A DNA stretch of 64,000 bases from an uncultured Dehalococcoidales bacterium (GTDB lineage Bacteria > Chloroflexota > Dehalococcoidia > UBA1151 > UBA1328), in assembly GCA_905614375.1 (NCBI GenBank), contig CAJQSP010000030.1:1-64000 (forward strand), given 5' to 3'. A program made the translations under genes and the position numbers. The notes under the pieces were generated by a model. It searched no databases. It had not been told where the DNA came from and saw only the letters and a list, made by a program, of their open reading frames with translations. Each line of letters begins with the position of its first letter. Position 1 is the first letter of the stretch. Shown piece after piece: positions 45,022-54,493 of this stretch.

Positions 45022-45453
45022 ATGGAAGAACCACTACGTACGGTGATCGCCGGCATGATGGGCGGAGCGCTAATGGGAATGATATTCGTCACTCATCTGG
45101 CGTTATTGCTCGTCTACAACCCACCTAAGGCTTTGGCGGAACGAGCGGTAGAGTCGAGCGTATCAAGCCTAATCACTTTGTCAGTGTTGGTCACATTCTT
45201 GAGTTGGAACTTTCTTGCCATCATGATGGCATTTGCAGCTCAGTCCACTCGATCGAGCGATAGTACACAAATTTCGATAGCCCCTTCTCCGGCATACCTC
45301 TTTGTTGTGTTATTTGTTGTTCTGTTCATATCGATTCCAGCATTCTTTTTTTTCCGAGATCGAAAACAACATCTACTTGCCGAAATATTAGTTTTCATCG
45401 GGATCTTCGGATTTTTAATCCCGAATTTCGTAGTAGTTATACAAAGTTCGTAG
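45022..45453 (+). CDS. Four-helix membrane protein, unknown
   Basis: A 143-residue integral membrane protein starting on the base after the ispE stop, so almost surely translated from the same messenger. Four hydrophobic segments are visible at about residues 7-32, 50-73, 91-110 and 118-141, with a short polar loop between the second and third. No signature residues or known family recognised. Location in the cytoplasmic membrane is the only safe inference. Confidence 0.75.
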   Translation: MEEPLRTVIAGMMGGALMGMIFVTHLALLLVYNPPKALAERAVESSVSSLITLSVLVTFLSWNFLAIMMAFAAQSTRSSDSTQISIAPSPAYLFVVLFVVLFISIPAFFFFRDRKQHLLAEILVFIGIFGFLIPNFVVVIQSS

Positions 45454-45571
45454 ATATAACCAGTTCTCGGTGCACTGTGCGTTCTGATAACGCTAAACTT
45501 GCCGGGCTTATTTGAGCGGTAGCGAACAACTGAAGCTGCCATGCAATTGGTTAACAAAGGTTTACTACGAA

Positions 45572-46399
45572 ATGTCCATGCGATTCCACAATCGGTTCGA
45601 CGGCCAAGTTGCTTTACTCACTGGTTCAGCAGCTACCAACAAAGATGAGTTGATGGGGTTTGGTGGAGCAACCGTTTGGCGATTCCTTGAAGAGGGCGGT
45701 AAAGGTGTTGTTATCACCGACGTTCAAGACGAGATCGGTGAGAATTCGGCTCAGCAGCTCCGTGACGCCGGGCACGCGGCAATCTACTTACACCTCGATG
45801 TGACTGTGGAAGAAGAGTGGAAGACGGTAGTTGAGACCACTATGAAGCATTTCGGTCGACTCGATATTTTGGTAAATATCGCTGGAATTCTTGATCCAAA
45901 GTCGATTCTTGAAATCGAGCCTCATGTGTGGAAAAAGACGATGGAAATCAGCACGGTTGGAATCTTCTTAGGAACCAGAGCCGTTGCACCAGCGATGGAA
46001 CAGTCAGGCGGTGGTTCGATTATCAACCTAGCTTCGATGGCTGCCAAGCAAGGTTCGGGTTCGTATGGATCGGCGTACTCGTTCTCCCGAGGCGGAATGC
46101 ACAACTTCTCGATGTCGGCCGCTCTTCAGCTTTCCCAACTCGGTATTCGAGTCAACACGATCATGCCAGGTTGGGTCCACACGCCGTTTACCGACTATCT
46201 CTATACCGATGCCGAACAGAGCAAGTATCGGACAGACCGTGTTCCGCTACGACGTTGGGGCAAGCCAGACGATATAGCCGGTGGCATCTTGTTCCTCGCA
46301 TCTGCAGATGCGTCCTACATGACTGGAGCCGAGCTTCTAATGGACGGTGGCGTAAGCGCAGGATCTGTGCGCCCGGCGAACCCGAAGGCTTCCGATTAA
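45572..46399 (+). CDS. Divergent SDR with YxxxR and an expanded cofactor loop
   Basis: A 275-residue SDR; ATG at 45572 is chosen because the family N-terminus (RFDGQVALLTG) follows. Cofactor loop GSAATNKDELMGFGG is about seven residues longer than the normal TGxxxGIG. The catalytic pair reads Y169-S-F-S-R173. The structural Asn is also missing (ISTVG where N..G is usual), though Ser155 and PGW remain. It is a close relative in architecture of the SDR at 4410-5201. Activity uncertain; the two may define a subfamily with altered catalysis. Confidence 0.9.
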   Translation: MSMRFHNRFDGQVALLTGSAATNKDELMGFGGATVWRFLEEGGKGVVITDVQDEIGENSAQQLRDAGHAAIYLHLDVTVEEEWKTVVETTMKHFGRLDILVNIAGILDPKSILEIEPHVWKKTMEISTVGIFLGTRAVAPAMEQSGGGSIINLASMAAKQGSGSYGSAYSFSRGGMHNFSMSAALQLSQLGIRVNTIMPGWVHTPFTDYLYTDAEQSKYRTDRVPLRRWGKPDDIAGGILFLASADASYMTGAELLMDGGVSAGSVRPANPKASD

Positions 46400-46408
46400 C
46401 ACTTCGAA

Positions 46409-48880
46409 TCAGTGGGTGTGAGTCGTACCATCAGCATGTGTGTGCGGCATTTTCTTTTCTACTGATTCGATAGCGTCGCTAAACACTTTTCGAATAGTTG
46501 CACTCCTTACTGCGTCGGCTCTAGTCGCAAGCGTGTCGAGCCACTCGACGCCCCCTTGCATGGTCGTAATTAGGTACTCGCCAAGAGCGGCGTCGAACAC
46601 TTTAGTCGTCCCAGCCTTTACGTAGACGGCGGAAGTGTGTGCTGCGAAGTTGACCGGCCAAACATGCCACGCGACATGGTCACTGACTGCCCTGGCGACA
46701 ATCCAACCGCTTCCGGATAGATCGAGTTTTTCGTCGATCGCCAGGATTTTGTTGCCTTCTTTTGAAACAGCTTGAGCAATGACTTTGCCGTTGAAAACGA
46801 TCTCGAGCTTGTTGATTGGCATTGCGCAGGTTGCTGTGGCGGTCACCTGCACCGAACCGCCTGATTCTGGGAGATTTAGTTCGTCGCCCGGTCGAAGTCC
46901 TTCGACGGTGAAATCCATGAGAGGACCACTGGTCGTGTAAGTTCGTCCCGCTCGAATTGCGTCGCTCCACGAGTCATGCGACAACTCCCGGTCGCCAATG
47001 TATGCGTATGTACGAACGCCACCGACGGGCATTCCCGCTGACATTTTGTCGGTTCCGCCTACAGCAGGCACGCGATAGCCACAACTCATCAGTCTGTACC
47101 ACTCGTGAACGGCAAATGTATCCATACTCGAGACGTGGAAATCTCTAATTTCGAGACCGTCGACTTTGCCAAGAACGACCTCTGCGATTACTTCTGAGTG
47201 AGGGAATGGGAAGTGAGGCACGATGACGAGTCCTCCTTTTTCGTGCGCTTCGTCGGCCCATTCGCTCATCGCTCGTACGGTCGGGTCACCGATATACCCC
47301 TCGGTAGGGCCGCTGGTCGACATCGGGAAGATAGGTGAACCGGTCGCTCCCATAAGACTGATGTGACCCATGAAATGCTGCCGGTTCTCGCTGCCGACCC
47401 ACACGATTGTTTCTTCCGAAGATGAGCCCGAGACTTTTCCGGTGAGATCACCTACGTTTGTGTACAGATCACCCCATTGAGCGGAGAGTAGGTTGATGAC
47501 ATTGATGTCTTCCGCTGCTGCTTCAAGGTGCGCGGTTTCAGGGGTGAGAAAGTGAGTGTGGGTATCGGCCGTAATCCAACCCGATTTACGGAGATTCGAA
47601 TTTCGATCTATCGAGATCTCAAGCTCTCTTTGGCCCGACGTGATGTTTATTTTCCGACGAATAGGCTCGAATTCGAATCCTTTCGAGATTTCGACATAAA
47701 CGTCTCCAACTGGCAGCTCGCCTTGGAATGTGCCGTCGATATAGGCGTAAGGGGTGTCACCAAGGAGCAGATCGGCACCATAATCTTCAAACCAGTTGTC
47801 GTTCACCTCGTGGGTGTGACCGTAAGGCGGGAAATAACGACCATCGGGTGAGCGAAAATGAACGCGAGCAGCTGTTGGTTTTCCCGTGCTTGAATCGATA
47901 ATTTTCCCGTGCACCCAGGTTCGTTCAGAAGTTAAGACTCTTGCGCTAGCTTCGCCGTTTTCACTGATTGCCTCGCCTTCGTTGAGAAGCTGACGAACAT
48001 CGATCTCGCTGCCGTCGACCGTCAGTGTGGCGTCAACGGATGCTGTGAGGTCTACTGATGCAACAGTCGTCGGCGAATCATCGAACTCTCCCCAGCCTCG
48101 TACCGGGCTAGCGAGCCACGCTTCGCTGTCGAAGTTTTGGATATCCTGCTGGCGCGCTATTACACCGAGATCGACTAACAGCTCGATGTCATCCACAGAT
48201 TTACCTTTTGAGTCGATCTGCAGAGTTTCGAGGGGCTCATGCCGCAGTGGATTTTCCTTACCGCGAAACATCGTTATTCCACCGATGGCGAACGCAGCCG
48301 CACCGGTCGACTCGATGCGTAACGAAGCGATTCTTTTCGTAGTGTCAGGAAGTTCCAATGCGTAGATCGTCCACGAGCTTGGTGGGTTCGATCTCCCTGC
48401 CTTATCGGCACTGGCGGGTGTGCGACCTGAAATTGGAGGATCGCCGACCATCACGCCGGTTTGCCATCGACCCCACGCGTTGTCGGGGTAGGGTTCTCGT
48501 TTTGGAAGGCTATTTATTGCCTGATGCTGGCGAGATGAAAATCCGCTTTGCATCCGAGTTTGAATCTGATTAATTTCAAATCGTCGCCGAATCGACTGAC
48601 GATGTTCAGTTCCGTCCTTGTAAACGACCACGTAATCGGCGATATGCTCCCCCCGGGCGGTGACCACGGGGTTTAAGTAGTCAGAAGATTGACCAGCAAC
48701 GGTGGTCGATGCGTTTTCGTCGCAAAAATGGGCAAATGTCAGATGAGACCCCGAAGACTCAACTTGGATTACAACCGATGTTCTGCCATCGAGAACTACC
48801 AATCGATTTTCAACAGAACAGGATCCGGCAATTTCGAATGGAACACCCCAAAAAGTCTGCTTGCCCACCGGCAGTGTCAA
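46409..48880 (-). CDS. CehA/McbA-type PHP metallohydrolase, N-terminus frameshifted
   Basis: An 823-codon frame. A C-terminal PHP-type metal-dependent domain starts at GWITADTHTHF near residue 440 and continues with VIVPHFPFPHSEV, KVDGLEIRD and GGTDKMSAGMPVGG, as in CehA/McbA carbaryl-hydrolase-like proteins. The tail is His-rich (HTHADGTTHTH). The TTG start at 48880 cuts into a conserved beta domain (LPVGKQTFWGVPF). The missing N-terminus is present in another frame, 48974 or 49007 down to about 48890 (FSPISLSANLNSSTDD, SRYWGE), and the switch coincides with a run of seven A residues at 48895-48901. A real or technical 1-base insertion is likely. Confidence 0.85.
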   Translation of the reverse strand: MTLPVGKQTFWGVPFEIAGSCSVENRLVVLDGRTSVVIQVESSGSHLTFAHFCDENASTTVAGQSSDYLNPVVTARGEHIADYVVVYKDGTEHRQSIRRRFEINQIQTRMQSGFSSRQHQAINSLPKREPYPDNAWGRWQTGVMVGDPPISGRTPASADKAGRSNPPSSWTIYALELPDTTKRIASLRIESTGAAAFAIGGITMFRGKENPLRHEPLETLQIDSKGKSVDDIELLVDLGVIARQQDIQNFDSEAWLASPVRGWGEFDDSPTTVASVDLTASVDATLTVDGSEIDVRQLLNEGEAISENGEASARVLTSERTWVHGKIIDSSTGKPTAARVHFRSPDGRYFPPYGHTHEVNDNWFEDYGADLLLGDTPYAYIDGTFQGELPVGDVYVEISKGFEFEPIRRKINITSGQRELEISIDRNSNLRKSGWITADTHTHFLTPETAHLEAAAEDINVINLLSAQWGDLYTNVGDLTGKVSGSSSEETIVWVGSENRQHFMGHISLMGATGSPIFPMSTSGPTEGYIGDPTVRAMSEWADEAHEKGGLVIVPHFPFPHSEVIAEVVLGKVDGLEIRDFHVSSMDTFAVHEWYRLMSCGYRVPAVGGTDKMSAGMPVGGVRTYAYIGDRELSHDSWSDAIRAGRTYTTSGPLMDFTVEGLRPGDELNLPESGGSVQVTATATCAMPINKLEIVFNGKVIAQAVSKEGNKILAIDEKLDLSGSGWIVARAVSDHVAWHVWPVNFAAHTSAVYVKAGTTKVFDAALGEYLITTMQGGVEWLDTLATRADAVRSATIRKVFSDAIESVEKKMPHTHADGTTHTH

Positions 48881-49043
48881 AATCGATGCTGCCGTTTTTT
48901 TCTCCCCAGTATCTCGAGTCGTCAGTTGAGCTGTTCAGATTGGCAGAAAGAGAAATAGGAGAAAATTTCGGCATTGAGTTGATCCGGTTTGACGTTTGAA
49001 TATCCAATTACGACGCATGATGCGCCACCCGGTTAAAGCAAAC

Positions 49044-49067
49044 AAGCCCCGGATCGCTCCGAGGCTT
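49044..49067 (-). terminator. Intrinsic terminator of the peroxiredoxin gene
   Basis: Read on the minus strand, AAGCCTCGGA-GCGA-TCCGGGGCTT forms a 10-bp stem with one U-G pair and a GCGA tetraloop, followed by GTTTGCTTT. It lies 17 bases after the peroxiredoxin stop. Confidence 0.75.
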
Positions 49068-49083
49068 CTTTTGATATCAAGTG

Positions 49084-49557
49084 CTAGCTCGCAGATTCGA
49101 CGGCTGACTTCACCTGATCAAACGGTGGTAGGTCAGATGGCACATCTGAAAGCCATTTCCATGCAATGTTTCCGTCGGTCCCAACAACAAATACTGATCG
49201 TCGGGCCGCGGTGTACCCACTCATGCCAGCGAAATCAGGAAACACTACGTCGTAATCAGCGATAGCAGTTTGTTTGTAATCACTGAGAACCGGGAATGGC
49301 AGATTGTTCTGGTCTCGGAATGCACCGTTTGCAAATCGACCGTCAACCGAAACGCCTAGAATTTCAGCATCTAGTGCCGAGAAATCAGCTAGAGAGTCAC
49401 GGAATGTGCAAAGTTCTTCAGCACAAACACCGGTGAATGCAGCTGGGAAGAAAGCTATTACAGCCTTCTTACCTGAGAGATTATTTGAGTTGTACTCGTT
49501 TCCGTCGGTATCCAACAATACAAATGCTGGCGCCTTCGATCCTACTTCAGCGGACAT
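49084..49557 (-). CDS. Peroxiredoxin (AhpE/BCP-like)
   Basis: A 157-residue peroxiredoxin reducing peroxides with a thiol. The peroxidatic Cys lies in PAAFTGVCAEELCTF (Cys45), with a second Cys five residues later as in BCP/AhpE types. GSKAPAFVLLDTDGNEY begins the fold, and FPVLSDYK and GYTAARRSVFVVG follow. The active-site residue is encoded by a Cys codon, not UGA, unlike three other redox proteins in this window. It ends in an intrinsic terminator. Confidence 0.95.
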   Translation of the reverse strand: MSAEVGSKAPAFVLLDTDGNEYNSNNLSGKKAVIAFFPAAFTGVCAEELCTFRDSLADFSALDAEILGVSVDGRFANGAFRDQNNLPFPVLSDYKQTAIADYDVVFPDFAGMSGYTAARRSVFVVGTDGNIAWKWLSDVPSDLPPFDQVKSAVESAS

Positions 49558-49626
49558 ATAAAACTCCTAGTTAAGCGTAAAAACATAAATCATTGGGTAT
49601 CGATGACGATTATGCCATTGGTTTGC

Positions 49627-50592
49627 TTAGATGGACATAGCTACCTTGATGACTCCGTCTTGACGCAGACGATACATCTCAAAAGCATCTTGCGCATTTT
49701 CAAACGTGGTGTCGTGCGTCTTTAAAACACCAGGATCGATCCAGCCACGTTCTTTCAACGCCACGATGTCCCTGATTTCCTGAATGGGCTCGTGGGTGGC
49801 CGCTATGACAGTGGCATTCATCTGAATGTTTTTGCCCATCCATTTTCGGTGGTCAAATGAAACCGTCGTAGGGTCGACGAGACTGAACGAGATGATCTGA
49901 CCTTCGTCTTTGACTAGATCGATCGCGATTCCCAAACCTTCGGGATTACCGCTAGCGTCTACTACAACGTCGTACATATCGCCTCCGGTAATTTCAGTCG
50001 AAGCTTCAATGGTGTCTTCGTTCGAGGCGTTGATCGTATGCGTTGCACCAAGTTCAGACGATTTTCGACAGCGATACTCTTCGAGGTCGATTCCAACGAT
50101 CTGTTGTGCGCCTTGGCGCTCGGCAATCATTGTGAACGTGAGACCAATACCCCCCTGACCGATCACAGCGATTTTGTTTCCCATAGGATTGCCCCAACGT
50201 CGAGCAGAGAAAAGCGCTGTTCCAGAGTGCTGACACATCACCCACTCGGAAAGATCACCCCATTCAGGAAGCTTGATCAATCGGTCGGCGGTTTGAACGA
50301 CTTGCTCCTGCATTCCGGCTACGTCACGAGGAATAACGATCACCCGTTGGCCCTCTTTGTAATCAGGATCACGACTGTCTACCACGACTCCAGCGCACTC
50401 GTGCATCGGTGCTCCGGGTGCAAATGGATAATCCTCTTCGGGAAGATCAGCGTCGTATTCGAGGTAAATATCACTTCCGCAAATCGAAAGAGATTCCAGT
50501 TTTACTTGAACTTCGCCATTTTCGAGCGGACTCGGTTCGGGAACGTCGATGAATTCGATTTTGCGACGGGCTACTACTCTGGCTGCTTTCAA
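49627..50592 (-). CDS. Alcohol dehydrogenase-like protein (MDR family)
   Basis: A 321-residue medium-chain dehydrogenase. The catalytic zinc Cys lies in LSICGSDIYLEYD, with His-Glu in MHECAGVVVD. The four-cysteine structural zinc lobe is missing, unlike the enzyme at 34234-35235. Rossmann loop IGQGGIGLTF near residue 145. Probable NAD(P)-dependent oxidation of an alcohol or sugar. Divergent from the tandem enolase-superfamily pair, sharing a 135-base intergenic region, so coregulation is possible. Confidence 0.9.
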   Translation of the reverse strand: MKAARVVARRKIEFIDVPEPSPLENGEVQVKLESLSICGSDIYLEYDADLPEEDYPFAPGAPMHECAGVVVDSRDPDYKEGQRVIVIPRDVAGMQEQVVQTADRLIKLPEWGDLSEWVMCQHSGTALFSARRWGNPMGNKIAVIGQGGIGLTFTMIAERQGAQQIVGIDLEEYRCRKSSELGATHTINASNEDTIEASTEITGGDMYDVVVDASGNPEGLGIAIDLVKDEGQIISFSLVDPTTVSFDHRKWMGKNIQMNATVIAATHEPIQEIRDIVALKERGWIDPGVLKTHDTTFENAQDAFEMYRLRQDGVIKVAMSI

Positions 50593-50727
50593 TTCATTCC
50601 TCTTGTGTTGTGCTATTCATTGGCTTCAGTATTTTAATTATCTGGAGAATTCTAACCCTGTTCGGCGTATACTCGGCGACCGCTGCAGTCCGAATTGTGA
50701 TCAGGAAACTTATAGGAACGTTTTAGT

Positions 50728-51990
50728 TTGAAAATCTCACATATTGAAACCGTTCGAGTAAGCGATCCAGCCGCTGTCATTTGGGTTCGAGTACACACCG
50801 ATACCGGTTTGATTGGACTTGGCGAAACTTGGTACGCAGCGAAGACTGTTGAATCGGCTGTGCATGATCACTTCGCTCCGTTAATCGTAGGTCGTGATCC
50901 GTTCGCCATCGAACGACACTGGTTGAATATGTTTCGGCTTTCAGACCATGCCGGATACGGCGGCGCCGAACTTCGAGCAATCTCTGCAATCGATATGGCT
51001 TTGTGGGATATAAAAGGACAGTCCGCCGGGGTACCTGTCTACGAACTTTTAGGTGGAGCTGTTCGGAAGAAAATTCGTGTTTATGCAACAGGAGGTCCTT
51101 TCGTCGGAGCTGGGGAACTGGCGAAAGAGTTGATCGACGACGGAATTATCGCCATGAAGATGGGGTCGACAATTCCAGTGGCAACTCCAACGGAAGGGCA
51201 GTACCTCGCACCGAAAGACCTAGATCATGTTTTACAGCCGTTTCGGGATGTCCGTGATGCGGTTGGTGATGGAATAAAAATCGCCAACGATGGTCACGGT
51301 AAGTGGGCACTTCCAGTCGCTATACAAATCGCAAAAGAAATGGAACCACTCGACATCATGTGGCAAGAAGACTTAATGCCGCTGCTAAACCCCGATGCAC
51401 TTCGGCAGCTTCAGGACGCTACCACCACTCCCGTGTGTATTTCCGAGCGATTATTGACTCGGTGGCAGCTTCGAGAGTTCATCGAAAACGGCGCTGCGCA
51501 GATCGTAATGCCAGACCTCATATGGACCGGTGGGATTAGCGAAACACATCGGATTGCGGTTATGGCGTCGGCACACCAGGTTCCAGTCGCTCCTCATGAT
51601 GCGACCGGGCCTGTAAATATCTTCGCCTGCGCTCATATCTGTATGAACTCCCCGAACGCCATGCTTATGGAACACGTACGCCCGTATTTGTACGGCTGGT
51701 ATGGAGAATTCGTCGATCCGTTGCCTCCTATCGGGGACGGTTGGCTCCATGCGCCACAAAATCCCGGTATCGGTACAAGACTTCGATCCGAAGTGTTCGA
51801 ACGCCCTGATGTACGACTTCGAGTCAGCGACGAATCGGTAATGATCGCCGGTATGAACGACGAAGGTTGGGAAGGCGGGCCTGTCTTTCCTGAAAAGATG
51901 TGGGCAGAGATGGAAGAAATTACCGACTTCCGGTCGCAAGGAATACCGATATATGAACGACAAATTCTTGGCAAAAGAGGTGAACAATGA
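50728..51990 (+). CDS. Mandelate racemase/enolase family dehydratase, tandem copy 1
   Basis: A 420-residue enolase-superfamily enzyme with a TTG start. Landmarks: GLGETWYAAKTVESAVHDHF capping loop, SDHAGYGGAELRAISAIDMA, IAMKMGST near the second-strand Lys, metal ligands in IANDGHGKW (D-x-H as in ManD-type dehydratases), WQEDLMPLL and ISERLLTRW, and VAPHDATGP with the catalytic His. The C-terminus reaches a polar extension. It overlaps the next gene by four bases (ATGA). Likely acid-sugar dehydration. Confidence 0.93.
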   Translation: MKISHIETVRVSDPAAVIWVRVHTDTGLIGLGETWYAAKTVESAVHDHFAPLIVGRDPFAIERHWLNMFRLSDHAGYGGAELRAISAIDMALWDIKGQSAGVPVYELLGGAVRKKIRVYATGGPFVGAGELAKELIDDGIIAMKMGSTIPVATPTEGQYLAPKDLDHVLQPFRDVRDAVGDGIKIANDGHGKWALPVAIQIAKEMEPLDIMWQEDLMPLLNPDALRQLQDATTTPVCISERLLTRWQLREFIENGAAQIVMPDLIWTGGISETHRIAVMASAHQVPVAPHDATGPVNIFACAHICMNSPNAMLMEHVRPYLYGWYGEFVDPLPPIGDGWLHAPQNPGIGTRLRSEVFERPDVRLRVSDESVMIAGMNDEGWEGGPVFPEKMWAEMEEITDFRSQGIPIYERQILGKRGEQ

Positions 51991-53246
51991 TCATCTCAAA
52001 AATTGAAACTATCAGATTTGGACAATTTCCTGATCTGATCTTCGTTCAAATTCACACCAATACAGGTCTGATTGGACTCGGTGAGACTTGGTACGGGGCT
52101 TCAACAGTTGAGTCGGCAATTCACGATCACTTTGGACCTCTGTTGATAGGTCGCGATCCCGCCGAGATAGAACGCCATTGGGATACGATGTTCCGACTTT
52201 CGGACCATGCCGGATACGGCGGTGCTGAAATGCGGGCTATATCTGCTGTCGACATCGCTCTTTGGGATATTAAGGGACAAGCATTGCAAATGCCTATCTT
52301 CGAGATTCTCGGAGGTGGCACAAGACATCGAATCAAGGTTTACAACACGCTCGGTGTGTATGGCGACATCAATGAAAGTTATGACGTGTGGACCGACCCT
52401 GTCGGGGTTGCACAGCGGCTTCTCGATCAAGGAATAACTGGCATGAAAATGTCGCCAACTGACTTCATCGCTCGCGAATCCGATGGACAACTTCTGTTTA
52501 ACGACGACCTCGAGTGGGCGTTGCGTCCTTTGCGGGAAATTCGAGACAAGCTCGGGATGGAAATAGAGGTCGCCAACGATGCCCACGCAAAGTGGAACCT
52601 TCCGAATGCTCTGAAAATCGTGCGAGAAATGGAACCACTTCGGCCGATGTGGCATGAAGAGTTGATCTCGCCGCTAAACGAACAAGCACACGTGCGTCTT
52701 CAAGCCGCAACGACGACTCCGATCGCAGCTGCAGAACGACTGATGACTCGTTATCAACATCGTCGATTCATAGAGTCAGCGGCAGCAAGGATCAGCATGC
52801 CTGACCTAACTTGGACCGGTGGAATCTCGGAAGTGAAGAAGATCGCTACTCTTGCTTCGGTTCATCAGATGCCGATCGCACCTCACGACTGTGTCGGCCC
52901 GGTGAATATGCTCGCCTGTGCTCATATCGCAATGGCGACTCCAAACGTGATGATTATGGAGTACAACCGTGCGATGCATCTCGGCTGGTATCGAGATTTC
53001 ATCGAACCAGATTTCGTTATCGAAGATGGATACCTTATGGCTCCAATCGAACCGGGTCTAGGTACGCATCTGAAGAAGTCGGTCAAAGAACGACCGGACG
53101 TAACAATTCGAACGAGCAACGAAAAACAGGAACCGTGGTTGATGTCGCCGAAACGATACACATATCCGCCTCCTGAGCTACAAAAAGAGTTCGTTAACAG
53201 CTCGGAACGCCGCAGGGCTGGTTCCGAAGCGGTTTACTACGACTAA
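51987..53246 (+). CDS. Mandelate racemase/enolase family dehydratase, tandem copy 2
   Basis: A 419-residue paralog of the preceding gene, its ATG overlapping the previous stop. The two share long conserved blocks (GLIGLGETWYGASTVES, SDHAGYGGAEMRAIS, PDLTWTGGISE) and the same metal ligands: VANDAHAKW, WHEELISPL, AAERLMTRY, then APHDCVGP. Divergence around residues 115-150 (NTLGVYGDINESY region) suggests different substrates, not simple dosage. Tandem duplication followed by divergence is inferred. Confidence 0.93.
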   Translation: MIISKIETIRFGQFPDLIFVQIHTNTGLIGLGETWYGASTVESAIHDHFGPLLIGRDPAEIERHWDTMFRLSDHAGYGGAEMRAISAVDIALWDIKGQALQMPIFEILGGGTRHRIKVYNTLGVYGDINESYDVWTDPVGVAQRLLDQGITGMKMSPTDFIARESDGQLLFNDDLEWALRPLREIRDKLGMEIEVANDAHAKWNLPNALKIVREMEPLRPMWHEELISPLNEQAHVRLQAATTTPIAAAERLMTRYQHRRFIESAAARISMPDLTWTGGISEVKKIATLASVHQMPIAPHDCVGPVNMLACAHIAMATPNVMIMEYNRAMHLGWYRDFIEPDFVIEDGYLMAPIEPGLGTHLKKSVKERPDVTIRTSNEKQEPWLMSPKRYTYPPPELQKEFVNSSERRRAGSEAVYYD

Positions 53247-53294
53247 CATCGCCCGAATATTCACCGATCCTTCTGAATTACGAAACTAAAGACA

Positions 53295-54368
53295 ATGCAA
53301 ACAAATTCTGACAGTAAGCGAATTATCTTCATTGGAGCCGGTGCGGTCGGCTCGTACTTGGGTGGCTGGCTTTCGCATACTGGTCACGCAGTGACGCTCG
53401 TCGATTTGTGGGACGAGCAGGTGGAGACGATTCGTGAACACGGACTTCAGGTCGACGGCCCACATGACTCATTCGTAGCCCGTCCAACTATGTACCATCT
53501 GCACGAGAACGAACTGCTGGCTCGCGAAGAAAAGTTCGATATCGGATTCGTCGCCGTAAAGGCATACGACACTCTGTGGGCCGCTACTTTTATCGACAAA
53601 TTTGTCAAGCCCCATGGCTACATCGTTTCATCTCAGAACACCTGGACCGATCCGGCGATTGCAGCCGCTGTTGGGGCTGATCGTGCAGTCGGTCTCGTAA
53701 TGTCGAGCATATCTGTCGCCATGTGGGAAGCAGGAAAGGTCGAACGACCTGGAGACACACGACGACGAGATCATGGTCACATAGTTTTCCGGGCGGGCAA
53801 TCACGATGGAAGCGATTCACCGAGATTGCATGAACTGATTGAGATGCTCAATCCGATCGATGGTGGAAAGATTACAACGAATTTGTGGGGTGAACGCTGG
53901 GCCAAGCTTGGACAGAACTCCATGGGTAATCCTGTAGCTGCGTCCAGCGGTATGGGAATGGCAGATCTAAATAAACACGCACGCGGTCGTGAACTACAAA
54001 TTCGACTCGCTCAAGAAGTTGCAGCAGTCGGCCTGGCTCTTGGTCATGATGTCGAGAACTTTGGTGGCAAGAAGGCAAGCGAGTGGGCCGAAGCTTCCCG
54101 CGGCGATGTCTATGAATCCCTCGATGGCGAACTAGCCGAGAGATCGTCGGGAGCCAACTGGCGTCCTTCGATGGCGCAGGACGTAGTCAAAGGTCGTCCA
54201 ACCGAGATTTACCAGATGAACGGATTCGTCTGTGAACAGGGCGCAACAGTCGGTATAGACACACCCGTCAACGCGGCGATGACTGACGTGATTCGGGAGA
54301 TCGATGCCAACGAATTGGAATCCGGATTCGATAACGTCGAGAGAGTGCTGAAAGCAGCTGGTTACTAA
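53295..54368 (+). CDS. Ketopantoate reductase-like dehydrogenase
   Basis: A 357-residue KPR-superfamily protein, slightly longer than PanE. IFIGAGAVGSYLGGWLSHTGH is the NAD(P) motif (quoted in part), FVAVKAYDT carries the Lys, and RWAKLGQNSMGNPVAASSG the second-domain Lys and Asn. The terminal GRPTEIYQMNGFVCEQG matches the substrate-binding helix. It directly follows the tandem dehydratases, 48 bases away, so reduction or oxidation of a keto-acid product in that pathway is more likely than pantothenate synthesis. Confidence 0.88.
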   Translation: MQTNSDSKRIIFIGAGAVGSYLGGWLSHTGHAVTLVDLWDEQVETIREHGLQVDGPHDSFVARPTMYHLHENELLAREEKFDIGFVAVKAYDTLWAATFIDKFVKPHGYIVSSQNTWTDPAIAAAVGADRAVGLVMSSISVAMWEAGKVERPGDTRRRDHGHIVFRAGNHDGSDSPRLHELIEMLNPIDGGKITTNLWGERWAKLGQNSMGNPVAASSGMGMADLNKHARGRELQIRLAQEVAAVGLALGHDVENFGGKKASEWAEASRGDVYESLDGELAERSSGANWRPSMAQDVVKGRPTEIYQMNGFVCEQGATVGIDTPVNAAMTDVIREIDANELESGFDNVERVLKAAGY

Positions 54369-54493
54369 ATTCGATGGATCGGTTCGACAATAAGGGTTTA
54401 GACCTCTTTCAATTGTCGGGATTCCGTTAGAGTCGATGCATCACATTCGGTCTAGCGTTCGCGTACCAACAAAATCTCAGAAAACGTAACTAA

